Shown here: positions 1-5,810 of the stretch, piece by piece
Numbering within the stretch: the stretch's first letter is position 1
Layout of the letters: each line of letters begins with the position of its first letter
Notes under the pieces: model-generated
The model's input: the letters and a program-made list of their open reading frames with translations, nothing else
Told to the model about the DNA's origin: nothing
Database searches by the model: none
DNA from: Nanobdellota archaeon
Lineage (GTDB): Archaea > Nanobdellota > Nanobdellia > Woesearchaeales > GW2011-AR15
Length of the DNA: 14,858 bases
NCBI GenBank assembly: GCA_018815145.1
Contig: JAHIYL010000219.1
Coordinates: forward strand, 1 to 14,858
Reading direction: 5' to 3'
Program-made: the position numbers and the translations under genes

Positions 1-20
1 TATAATTATAACAGATATTG

Positions 21-368
21 ATGAATCAGGCAGTATTGGGGGAGTACTACAGGTTTTCAAGAGAATTGAGAAAGATGCCTGTAAAATTAATGTTTATATT
101 CTTGCTTTCAGCATATCTACTGACGTTTATTTTTTATGTCCAGATACACGCAGATGAATTAGGATACAGCTGCCAAGAAAATCAGGTCCACTTGACAAAT
201 CCCCAGGCACAGGACCACTTCTTGACAGGTTCTGCTTTTGCGAGTGTCTCTTGTGTCATGAATATGCCAAGCCTAAATATTTTCAGTATATCTCTTTGGC
301 AGATAACTGCTGCTTTGACCATCATTGCCTGTGTGACTGGTTTTCTGTGCTGCAGATACAAAAAATAA
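21..368 (+). CDS. Small two-helix membrane protein, unknown function
   Basis: I do not recognise this protein of about 115 residues. It has a hydrophobic stretch near residues 21-43, then a polar central domain of about 45 residues with two cysteines (in YSCQE and SVSCV), then a second hydrophobic stretch around 90-112 ending in a basic RYKK tail. This suggests two membrane helices with the middle domain outside the cell and both ends inside; the two cysteines could then form a disulfide. An in-frame stop at 9-11 limits the N-terminus. ATG at 21 follows TTG at 18, and an internal ATG at 75 (MPVKLMF) is an alternative start placed directly before the first helix. The window starts with a TATA-like run that would suit the later start better. 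A stop at 366 leaves 38 bases before the next gene. Confidence 0.55.
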   Translation: MNQAVLGEYYRFSRELRKMPVKLMFIFLLSAYLLTFIFYVQIHADELGYSCQENQVHLTNPQAQDHFLTGSAFASVSCVMNMPSLNIFSISLWQITAALTIIACVTGFLCCRYKK

Positions 369-369
369 C

Positions 370-382
370 TAAAATATTTATA
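370..382 (+). promoter_or_regulatory. TATA-like promoter element before the gene at 407
   Basis: An AAAATATTTATAC run lies about 30 bases upstream of the ATG at 407 and no ribosome binding site is visible. This spacing fits an archaeal TATA box serving a leaderless transcript. It is inferred from position and composition only. Confidence 0.4.
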
Positions 383-406
383 CTGGTTGTGTCTTAGTGA
401 TATGAT

Positions 407-1295
407 ATGGGGGTATTTCAGAATGGTTATCTGTCACCAATGATTAGCGAAGGCATATCCAGATCTTTTGCAGATTTTTTGCCTTTTCCGGACGTGGTAA
501 ATATTCTTTTGATAGCAATTGGCCTTTTGATTTTGGTATTCTTTCTTACATTCATCATAATCTTCATAATGAGCTGTTTTAAGCATAAGATTTCTCTGGA
601 TGATGCATTCGCTCTTCCAAAGGATTTTCTTAGGACCTATTATTCAAAGTATCTTAAATATTATATAGCTGCAGGAATAATCCTGTTATATGTATCTGTA
701 TTTGAGTCAGTTAGTACTTTTGCTGGATTATTTGGAAACACCACTTTATTGGCTAGACTTTCTCCAATTGTTAGTTTATTTGTATATTTTTTACCTATAA
801 TCATTGCCGCAGTATATGCAGGTATTGTTGACCTTTCAGTAATTAAATCTTATTACAATCACGTAAGAAACAAGAAAATGAATTATGCATGGATTAGTTT
901 TTTTCAGGTCATCAAGCTGATAATCCTTGGTCTGATTTTCCTGATTTTGATCCTGTTTTCAGGAATCCTGCTGATGCTTCCTTTGCTGATTTTCATTGTT
1001 GTCCAGTCAATCGCAATATATTCCATTGCAACAAAAGACAAAGGGATAATAGAGGGCATAAAAGAAGGCATTCTTATACTGAAAAAAGGATTCTGGGATG
1101 CGTTCTTTTATATAGTCTTATATAGTCTTATACAGCGTCATCCTTTCATTTGTAGGCGGTGCTGTAAGTTATTTTCCGATTTTCGGCTCAGTCCTTCTTT
1201 TCTGCGCTATAAACCCATTGGCTGTCATGTTCTTCACAGGGATTTATATCAGGCTAGAGGATAAGTATCTGTCTCCTGAGAAAAAAGGAAAGTAA
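407..1295 (+). pseudogene. Multi-pass membrane protein, frameshifted by a 10-bp tandem duplication
   Basis: As read, the frame from ATG 407 runs to a stop at 1264 and gives 285 residues. The last 45 or so are implausible (Arg/Cys/His-rich, not hydrophobic). Bases 1111-1120 and 1121-1130 are identical copies of TATAGTCTTA. Removing one copy restores an open frame to TAA at 1293-1295, giving a 292-residue protein whose C-terminus is a normal hydrophobic region with glycines (LSFVGGAVSYFPIFGSVLLF) and a charged tail. Membrane helices are visible near residues 31-57, 84-107, 119-141 and 167-207 (two), plus one or two in the restored part. The architecture resembles archaeal DUF4013-type or glycerophosphodiesterase-membrane-domain-type integral proteins, but I cannot assign a family firmly. 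The defect may be a real mutation, a reversible slippage switch or an assembly error. The start at 407 is supported by the TATA-like run about 30 bases upstream. Confidence 0.75.
1111..1130 (+). repeat. Exact 10-bp tandem duplication inside a coding region
   Basis: Two adjacent identical copies of TATAGTCTTA are followed by a partial third (TATA). Because 10 is not a multiple of three, the second copy throws the membrane-protein frame out. With one copy the two halves of the gene join in frame. Confidence 0.9.
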
Positions 1296-1373
1296 GATTT
1301 TTAATCTTGATTTATTTTCTCTCTGATTGCGCTGTCTGCAAATGGTCCGAATAAAACAGATAATAACATTCAC

Positions 1374-1467
1374 ACGGCAGTGATCCAGTGGTAAGATCCG
1401 ACCCTCCCATAACACAGCATCCTTTTGAAGAGAGGTCGTGACCCGGGTTCGAGTCCCGGCTGCCGTA
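1374..1467 (+). tRNA. tRNA-Gly(CCC) with a 23-nt intron
   Basis: The cloverleaf can be folded by eye. Acceptor ACGGCAG (1374-1380) pairs fully with CTGCCGT (1460-1466), with discriminator A at 1467. The D stem ATC/GAT (1383-1385 with 1395-1397) encloses a GTGG-containing loop. The anticodon stem is CGACC (1399-1403) with GGTCG (1434-1438). The T stem is CCGGG/CCCGG (1443-1447 with 1455-1459) around TTCGAGT. The anticodon loop begins C-T-CCC-A, so the anticodon is CCC at 1406-1408. An intron of about 23 bases (1410-1432) sits after position 37, the canonical archaeal site, leaving A1433 as position 38. The mature tRNA is about 71 nt. No CCA is encoded. The boundary could move by a base, and I did not fold the bulge-helix-bulge. 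Confidence 0.93.
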
Positions 1468-1692
1468 TTTTTGTCGGAGGGTTTTATACCCTCCTTAGTG
1501 TATTTCCCTTAAGGTTCTTAAAGCGACTTTGCGCTTTGGAACCCCGGAGTTCTTTTTGACTCCCGTGGCTTTAGCGAGCATATTTTGCTTTTTGCAAACT
1601 GTGTCGAGCGATTTAAAGGCTTACTCGGCTTCCGTATTTTCTTCAATTTTTCAGAATCACAAAATATTTAACTGAAAATATAAATAATCTGT
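1468..1692 (+). other. Intergenic run of three consecutive hairpins after tRNA-Gly
   Basis: This 225-base gap has no convincing gene but is clearly structured. Hairpin 1 is GGAGGG/CCCTCC (1476-1481 with 1489-1494). Hairpin 2 is a bipartite stem, GGTTC plus AAAGCG pairing with CGCTTT plus GAACC (1513-1525 with 1532-1543). Hairpin 3 is GGAGT/ACTCC (1546-1550 with 1559-1563). Hairpin 1 could be a tRNA trailer or terminator. The series is long for a terminator, so a small stable RNA or a dispersed repeat are alternatives. I saw no ACA box placed as expected for an H/ACA guide RNA. Confidence 0.45.
1661..1672 (+). promoter_or_regulatory. TATA-like box for the hydrolase gene
   Basis: The run AAAATATTTAAC is centred about 29 bases before the hydrolase ATG at 1696, with no Shine-Dalgarno motif in between. 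This suits an archaeal core promoter with a leaderless message. Inferred. Confidence 0.4.
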
Positions 1693-1695
1693 GTG

Positions 1696-2469
1696 ATGGA
1701 GCAAAAATTTGTTGTAGTGGATGGTCTTCATTTTTCCTACTGGGACAATTGTGTGGAGAACTCTGAAAAGACAGTGCTCTTTCTGCCTTTTGCTGCAGAA
1801 ACAGGTCAATTTGCTGAGGTCTTTGAAACAAAGCTACCTAAAAATATCCGGATAATCTCACCGGACTATCCAGGAAGAGGAAAAAGTGAAAAAAATGATT
1901 ACCACAACACATTCGAGAGCATGGCAAAAGACATAGACATTTTCATAAGAGAGATGAAGATAAATAACTCAATTCTCATCGCTGCATCATTCGGCACAGC
2001 TGTCGCAAACGAGCTTGTGAAGCAAAACACTGGCTTTGAAAAGATCATACTCATTGCACCCGGAGAATTCTTTTCCATCCCTAAAAAGGTGCTCTTCAGA
2101 ATCCTGTTCCTACCTGCAAATTTTTCAGAAAGGATCCGAAAAACATATCTTTCGGTCATCAGGATATTCAATCCAAGTCTTGCTAAAGAGCTTGACAAAG
2201 TGAATCTTAAGAGCATCTTATGCCAGTGGCTCAACACCCTCAACTATAAAATAGATCCATCCCATAAAAACAACATCCCAACTGTTTTCATTAACCTTAA
2301 AAAAGACACTATAATCAGAAAATCATCTAAAAAAAAGCTTCAGATGCTCTATGAAAGCAACAAAAGCATGACTGTTAATCTGGAGCACACAATGGATATA
2401 GATAAATTCATGGGTTCTGAAGCAATTGAAAAAGAACTAATACTTAAAATTGTCAAGGAAATACTCTGA
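1696..2469 (+). CDS. Alpha/beta-hydrolase fold protein
   Basis: A soluble serine hydrolase of about 257 residues, close to the family norm. Visible hallmarks, numbered from GTG 1693 as residue 1, are strand VLFLPFAA near 28-35 (where many relatives have HG for the oxyanion hole), the strongly conserved PDYPGRGKS at 57-65, the nucleophile elbow A-A-S-F-G with Ser99 (an A-x-S-x-G variant), Asp205 in NLKKDT and His232 in NLEHTMD. Ser99, Asp205 and His232 sit in the right order and regions for a catalytic triad. The substrate cannot be told from sequence: esterase, lipase-like, peptidase or thioesterase roles are all possible. ATG 1696 is preferred over the adjacent GTG 1693. The gene stands alone, facing a leftward pair of membrane protein genes. 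Confidence 0.88.
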   Translation: MEQKFVVVDGLHFSYWDNCVENSEKTVLFLPFAAETGQFAEVFETKLPKNIRIISPDYPGRGKSEKNDYHNTFESMAKDIDIFIREMKINNSILIAASFGTAVANELVKQNTGFEKIILIAPGEFFSIPKKVLFRILFLPANFSERIRKTYLSVIRIFNPSLAKELDKVNLKSILCQWLNTLNYKIDPSHKNNIPTVFINLKKDTIIRKSSKKKLQMLYESNKSMTVNLEHTMDIDKFMGSEAIEKELILKIVKEIL

Positions 2470-2493
2470 CATATAAATGAGTTCATATCTGGT

Positions 2494-2508
2494 CTCCATT
2501 TTTTGGAG
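2494..2508. terminator. Hairpin between convergent genes, possible terminator
   Basis: CTCCA (2494-2498) and TGGAG (2504-2508) flank a T5 loop in the 64-base gap between the hydrolase and the DUF998-like gene, which converge here. The stem is short, so this is only a plausible shared terminator. Confidence 0.3.
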
Positions 2509-2533
2509 CTGAATCATTCACCGAAAAGGAATT

Positions 2534-3100
2534 CTAAGCCAATATCACATAGCTGAAAAAAAAATTCCAGATCATAACAAGTCCGATGAAATATATTTCA
2601 GGGATGCTGCTTATCCAATATTTCTTATACAGGATTGCAGTCCCGGATATCATGAAGAATGATATCACCAGGCTGATTGATCCAACAATAGGTTCTATCA
2701 TATAGATGTGGATGTGCAGCATCAACGCCCAAAGCAAAAGAATGACAAAAATCAAAAACCCAATGATCCGATGGGCTCTAAGATTTACTTTTTCTGTTAT
2801 CACAGAAGCTGATACGGTAAGGAATGCAGAAATAGCAAGGGGCAAAATTATGATTAGACTATCTGTCAGGGAATAATGGGTCAATATTGCATAGGCAAAC
2901 ATGAACTGCAGAATGCCAAATACAGCAAGTGTCAGGTTGAATATCATGCTGCTTTCCTTTCTTTTTCCGCAGTTGCTCAGGGGATTTTTGACAAAATTAA
3001 AGTTTCTGAATTTTCGGATGCTTGTAGCCAATCCAATAGGTATCAATATTGTGCTCAGGATGCCTGAAAGCCTCATAATCTGGATTAGATATTCCTGCAT
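2534..3100 (-). CDS. DUF998-like six-helix membrane protein
   Basis: A hydrophobic protein of 188 residues with about six membrane helices (near 11-27, 57-74, 82-101, 112-131, 134-156 and 170-187). The loop after helix 1 carries NPLSNCG (residues 39-45), followed by SSMIFN at 50-55. This matches the NxLSdlG...iFN signature of DUF998 proteins, and the length and helix count also fit. DUF998 members have no established biochemical role; they are integral membrane proteins. The gene lies 64 bases downstream of another leftward membrane-protein gene, so the two are probably cotranscribed. An AT-rich stretch in the gap also leaves room for an own promoter. The family call comes from the loop motif and topology, not from a search. 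Confidence 0.7.
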   Translation of the reverse strand: MQEYLIQIMRLSGILSTILIPIGLATSIRKFRNFNFVKNPLSNCGKRKESSMIFNLTLAVFGILQFMFAYAILTHYSLTDSLIIILPLAISAFLTVSASVITEKVNLRAHRIIGFLIFVILLLWALMLHIHIYMIEPIVGSISLVISFFMISGTAILYKKYWISSIPEIYFIGLVMIWNFFFSYVILA

Positions 3101-3164
3101 GAATCTGATGTATTTGCAGTGCCAAATAAAAATTTTTGGTTATTTTTACACAACAATTAAACTG

Positions 3165-3551
3165 TTATTTTTTGGAATTTTTTGCTTTTGGTTCAATCAA
3201 CAATGCTAGTGGCAGCCCAAAAATCACTGCAAAAAATGAGATATACACAATGACCTTGACATAAGAATATGGGATAATTTTATTCTGATCAAGATACATG
3301 GATATCCAGGCAACTGCAACAAGAAACAAAAAACAGGATACAGAGAGAATGTTCATGAATTTTGCATTTGTTTTGAAGCCTCTTTTCTTCAGCCTTCTAT
3401 AAATGAAAATAAAATAGTATCCAAATATCCCAAAAAAATAGAACAGGAATGTCTTCGCAATCCTCTCACCATCATTTTTAAAAAAGTCAATCAATATCAG
3501 ACTGATATTCAAGAGGAAAAAAAGTATGCCCAGGATTGTGAATGTTTCCAT
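3165..3551 (-). CDS. Four-helix membrane protein, unknown function
   Basis: I do not recognise the family. The 128-residue product has four hydrophobic segments (near 3-22, 34-51, 67-86 and 97-118). A short charged linker, YRRLKKRGFKTNAK, separates segments 2 and 3, and the tail PKAKNSKK is basic, suggesting cytoplasmic positioning of the linker and C-terminus by the positive-inside rule. It is the first gene of a probable two-gene leftward unit with the DUF998-like gene. A clear TATA-type sequence lies about 27 bases upstream of the ATG and no ribosome binding site is seen, so the message is probably leaderless. Confidence 0.65.
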   Translation of the reverse strand: METFTILGILFFLLNISLILIDFFKNDGERIAKTFLFYFFGIFGYYFIFIYRRLKKRGFKTNAKFMNILSVSCFLFLVAVAWISMYLDQNKIIPYSYVKVIVYISFFAVIFGLPLALLIEPKAKNSKK

Positions 3552-3573
3552 AGTCCTAATTAATCCGCATTAT

Positions 3574-3581
3574 CTTATAAA
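3574..3581 (-). promoter_or_regulatory. TATA box for the leftward membrane-protein pair
   Basis: Read on the minus strand this is TTTATAAG preceded by A-rich sequence. It is centred about 27 bases before the ATG at 3551, the normal archaeal TATA-to-start distance for a leaderless transcript. Confidence 0.55.
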
Positions 3582-3675
3582 TTTTTTTAAGGAATATTAA
3601 AAATTTCGAAAAATTAATAAAGGGCATTACTCATAAATTTGTATAAAGAGATTAATCATATAGAGACAAGCAACA

Positions 3676-4077
3676 ATGAAGGACCATTTTGATGAGGTGA
3701 AGATAAAGATAGACAAGCTTGATGCCAAGCTGGACCGTCTCACCCTACATCTTTCCAAGAACATCATGATAATGGACTGGAAGCTGAACCTCATTCTAAG
3801 AAACATCCTAAAGACAAAAAGCGGTCTATTGTTCTCCAGAGAGGAACTGAAGGCATTCAAGGAAGTTGAGGATGCAATAATCAAGAAAGAAAAAATGCTT
3901 CACAAAAAGGAGAAGAAGATGAAGACAGAAGTTGAAGACTCATTTGCTGAGAAAGAATGGAAAAAAAATATCATGCACACATGTGATCTGAAATTCCTGC
4001 ATTATGATGAGATTGGCTGCCACAGCACAAATATGGTATGCAACCACAAGACCTGCCCAAAGAACAATCACAAATGA
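3676..4077 (+). CDS. Coiled-coil protein with Cys/His-rich C-terminal tail
   Basis: Not a family I recognise. The protein has 133 residues. Residues 1-30 and 55-97 are rich in Lys/Glu with heptad-like spacing of Leu/Ile/Val, consistent with coiled coil. The last 35 residues carry a cluster of possible metal ligands: His101, Cys103, His109, Cys115, His116, Cys122, His124 and Cys127. The pattern C-x6-C-H-x5-C-x-H-x2-C could bind zinc, but it does not match a zinc finger I can name. A TATA-like GTATAAAG near 3641 suits the ATG. The stop (TGA 4075-4077) overlaps the ATG of the DUF192 gene in an ATGA arrangement, so the two are probably translated together. Role unknown. Confidence 0.65.
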   Translation: MKDHFDEVKIKIDKLDAKLDRLTLHLSKNIMIMDWKLNLILRNILKTKSGLLFSREELKAFKEVEDAIIKKEKMLHKKEKKMKTEVEDSFAEKEWKKNIMHTCDLKFLHYDEIGCHSTNMVCNHKTCPKNNHK

Positions 4078-4508
4078 AAAAGCCGTCAATTTATCTAGGT
4101 TCATTGTTTTTTGTTGTTGTCATCTTATCATGTACTTTTTCAGATCACCAGAAGATATGTTTCAAGGATGGTTCCTGCATAGATGCGGAAGTGATGGATA
4201 CTGCTGAAAAGAGGACAAAAGGCCTGATGGGAAGAGAGTCATTGGCAGAAGAAAAAGGCATGCTGTTTGTCTTTGATAAATCAGGTGAATATGCTTTCTG
4301 GATGAAGGACACGAATTTCGCTATTGATATGATATGGGTTGATGAATCAGACAGAATAGTGCATATTGAAAGGAATGCACAGCCATGCAAAGCTGACCCA
4401 TGCAAAGTATACGCACCTAATGCAGACTCATTATTCGTAATAGAGGTCGTATCCGGTTACAGCATTGAACATGGCATAAATAAAGGAGACACAGTCCTAT
4501 TTTCTTAG
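4074..4508 (+). CDS. DUF192 family protein, probable lipoprotein
   Basis: The translated core carries the DUF192 signature in order: RTKGLMGRESL, GMLFVFD, FWMKDTNFAIDMIWVD, then a paired-cysteine loop QPCKADPCKVYAP and VIEVVSGY near the end. DUF192 proteins are small, compact and usually exported; their biochemical function is not established. An upstream in-frame ATG at 4038 exists, but ATG 4074 is the better start. It overlaps the preceding stop as ATGA and gives a proper signal: MKK, a hydrophobic stretch (residues 6-19), then the lipobox-like VILSC with Cys20. The mature protein would be tethered on the outside of the membrane. The Cys pair in QPCKADPC could form a disulfide. Coexpression with the coiled-coil gene upstream is inferred. 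The 3' end overlaps a convergent gene by 12 bases. Confidence 0.88.
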   Translation: MKKPSIYLGSLFFVVVILSCTFSDHQKICFKDGSCIDAEVMDTAEKRTKGLMGRESLAEEKGMLFVFDKSGEYAFWMKDTNFAIDMIWVDESDRIVHIERNAQPCKADPCKVYAPNADSLFVIEVVSGYSIEHGINKGDTVLFS

Positions 4509-4793
4509 GCCGAATGTGCGGGTGACACCGTATTTCATCCCTTTGACGCTGTCTATGCTCTTCCCAAACTGGCTCATGAAATCATGCGCATCAATGACAA
4601 GCCCAAGAATGACTCCCAAAGAGATGAGGGTCTTGCTGAATTTCAGCCAATTGAAGAAGATAGGGATTAGTATGGTCATAGTGAATATCCTGAAAAAATC
4701 ATCTATGACGAACAGAAACTTGAATAGACCTCTGCCTCTCTTGAAGATTGCAATAATCATCTTTACCAACACTTGAAATATATTCATTATCAT
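4497..4793 (-). CDS. Small hydrophobic protein, hypothetical
   Basis: A possible 98-residue protein with a basic, hydrophobic first half (residues 1-35) and a hydrophobic segment around 39-68, ending in a basic tail (KYGVTRTFGLRK). No recognised family. Two things favour this reading over the opposite-strand ORF in the same place: the product looks like a membrane or membrane-associated protein, and a symmetric TATA sequence lies about 40 bases before the ATG. A second ATG two codons in is an alternative start. It converges on the DUF192 gene, overlapping it by 12 bases. It remains a prediction. Confidence 0.5.
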   Translation of the reverse strand: MIMNIFQVLVKMIIAIFKRGRGLFKFLFVIDDFFRIFTMTILIPIFFNWLKFSKTLISLGVILGLVIDAHDFMSQFGKSIDSVKGMKYGVTRTFGLRK

Positions 4794-4827
4794 CTTTATG
4801 TACCTTGAATAGGACTGAAAATTAGGA

Positions 4828-4842
4828 TTTATATATAAATTT
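4828..4842. promoter_or_regulatory. Symmetric TATA sequence in a divergent intergenic region
   Basis: TTTATATATAAATTT lies about 40 bases upstream of the leftward ATG at 4793. Being near-palindromic it could serve either strand, but it is more than 100 bases from the tRNA-Leu 5' end, so it is assigned to the leftward gene. Confidence 0.4.
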
Positions 4843-4940
4843 TTATGAAATTATAGGCTATGGACCTGATTTTCCACCAAAAACCTTTTATATGAACCAA
4901 ATATTCACTTAAACATTCCAATACACAGCATATTCATCAT

Positions 4941-5100
4941 GTGGGGATGCCGGAGTGGCCAAACGGGATAGATTTTCCTGAATGGGAAAGTCCAAGCTTA
5001 GGTTACTCATGGTAGAATGGTGTAATGAGTCCATCAGGACTATGATTAGTAGACACCTATTGGCTTAGTGCCTCCGGGGGTTCGAATCCTCCTCCCCACA
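4941..5100 (+). tRNA. tRNA-Leu(TAG), apparently with two introns
   Basis: Acceptor GTGGGGA (4941-4947) pairs fully with TCCCCAC (5093-5099), with discriminator A at 5100. The D stem is CCG/CGG (4950-4952 with 4964-4966). The T arm is GGGGG-TTCGAAT-CCTCC (5076-5092). A long class II variable arm contains GGC-TTAGT-GCC, and the discriminator A points to Leu. No Leu anticodon fits directly after the 5' half-stem. Removing 4972-4995 (24 nt, between positions 30 and 31) and 5003-5054 (52 nt, between 37 and 38) leaves the perfect stem ATAGG/CCTAT and loop CTTAGGA. This is a textbook Leu-TAG anticodon arm with the anticodon at 4999-5001. The mature length is then 84 nt. Both putative introns contain hairpins: 4971-4978 with 4985-4992, and 5005-5010 with 5025-5030. 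No CCA is encoded. The tRNA call is firm; the two-intron model is inference. Confidence 0.9.
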
Positions 5101-5201
5101 TCCTTCTTTAATTAAACCTCTTCTTTTTCGGCGCAGTCTTTTTGAGAATTTTTGAACTGCATCCAATAGAGTTCTAAAAAAATCAATTTTCATACCAAAA
5201 A

Positions 5202-5210
5202 TTATATAAA
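5202..5210 (+). promoter_or_regulatory. TATA box of the DUF134-led cluster
   Basis: TTATATAAA lies in an A/T-rich run about 35-40 bases before the DUF134 ATG at 5243 and just upstream of a perfect palindrome. Transcription would start near 5232, leaving a leader of only about ten bases. Confidence 0.5.
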
Positions 5211-5215
5211 TAATT

Positions 5216-5231
5216 ATGAATACCTATTCAT
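5216..5231. promoter_or_regulatory. Palindromic operator candidate, ATGAATA-CC-TATTCAT
   Basis: A perfect inverted repeat with 7-base arms (5216-5222 and 5225-5231) and a 2-base spacer lies between the TATA box and the start of the DUF134 gene, where a bound dimer would block initiation. The gene next to it encodes a helix-turn-helix protein, so autoregulation is a natural hypothesis. An isolated half-site TATTCAT also occurs upstream of the NifX-type gene (7146-7152). Confidence 0.45.
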
Positions 5232-5242
5232 TATGATTTAGT

Positions 5243-5725
5243 ATGGTAAGACCAAAGAAATTCAGGATGATCGGAAAAAAGCCGGTAATAGATTATTTTA
5301 AGCCGCGAGGGATACCTCTGTCAGAATTAAAGGAAATAAATCTGAATCATGAGGAGTATGAAGCCCTCAGACTAAAAGATGTTGATAATTTGGATCAAAA
5401 TCGATGTGCTGAACTCATGAATATTTCTCAACCAACATTTTCAAGGATTTTAGAATCAGCTCGAAAAAAAACCAGCAAGGCAATAATATTAGGGAATGCT
5501 TTGAAGATTGAAGGTGGAAGTTTCAAATTGATCAACAGGATATTCCTGTGCCTTGGTTGCAAGCATGAGTGGGATGAACCTTTTGGTACCGGAAGACCGA
5601 TGGAATGTCCTAGATGCAGAAGTGAAAATTTTCACAGGACCAATGCAGATGCAGAAAATCCTCCCGGACACAGAGGAAATGGATTAGGCAGAAGAAAGGG
5701 TATGTTTCGGCAAAAGGCAGACTGA
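5243..5725 (+). CDS. DUF134 (UPF0251) helix-turn-helix regulator with zinc ribbon
   Basis: The protein has 160 residues. The N-terminal half matches the DUF134/UPF0251 family closely: RPKKFRMIG, then YFKPRGIPLSEL (residues 18-29), EEYEALRLKD (37-46) and a sigma-like helix-turn-helix, NISQPTFSRILESARKK (60-76), followed by LKIEGG. The C-terminus adds a zinc-ribbon-like pair, C103-x2-C106 and C122-x2-C125. It is probably a DNA-binding regulator sensing metal or redox state; that sensing role is inferred. It leads the rightward cluster, directly after a TATA box and a perfect palindrome that could be its own operator. DUF134 genes commonly neighbour NifX-type, Mrp and MinD-ferredoxin genes in anaerobes, as here. 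The tail GHRGNGLGRRKGMFRQ is basic and may add DNA affinity. Confidence 0.9.
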   Translation: MVRPKKFRMIGKKPVIDYFKPRGIPLSELKEINLNHEEYEALRLKDVDNLDQNRCAELMNISQPTFSRILESARKKTSKAIILGNALKIEGGSFKLINRIFLCLGCKHEWDEPFGTGRPMECPRCRSENFHRTNADAENPPGHRGNGLGRRKGMFRQKAD

Positions 5726-5773
5726 ATTTTGAACAAAACAAAAATATACATTATCCAAATTAGTAAATGACTT

Positions 5774-5780
5774 AAAGAGG
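5774..5780 (+). promoter_or_regulatory. Shine-Dalgarno-like AAAGAGG upstream of the Mrp reading frame
   Basis: This purine run lies nine bases before an ATT codon (5790), three before ATA (5784) and adjacent to CTG (5781), all in the Mrp frame. It lies 30 bases before the first ATG, too far to serve it. It suggests translation begins at a non-ATG codon upstream of 5811. Confidence 0.35.
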
Positions 5781-5810
5781 CTGATAAAAATTAAAAAAAC
5801 TATACTTATA

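Noticed and set aside
1643..1831. Leftward ORF over the start of the hydrolase gene
   Set aside because: Antisense shadow of a gene with a full catalytic triad; no recognisable features.
2876..3209. Rightward ORFs over the DUF998-like gene
   Set aside because: They are antisense to a protein with a clear family motif and helix pattern; their own products look random.
4516..4776. Rightward ORF of 86 codons opposite the small hydrophobic leftward ORF
   Set aside because: No ribosome binding site or family resemblance; the leftward frame is longer, has a TATA sequence and a membrane-protein-like composition.
4973..4989. Reading TTTTC-CTGAATG-GGAAA as the anticodon arm of the tRNA at 4941
   Set aside because: It would give GAA (Phe), incompatible with the long variable arm, and would leave the 3' half-stem unpaired; it is better explained as an intron hairpin.
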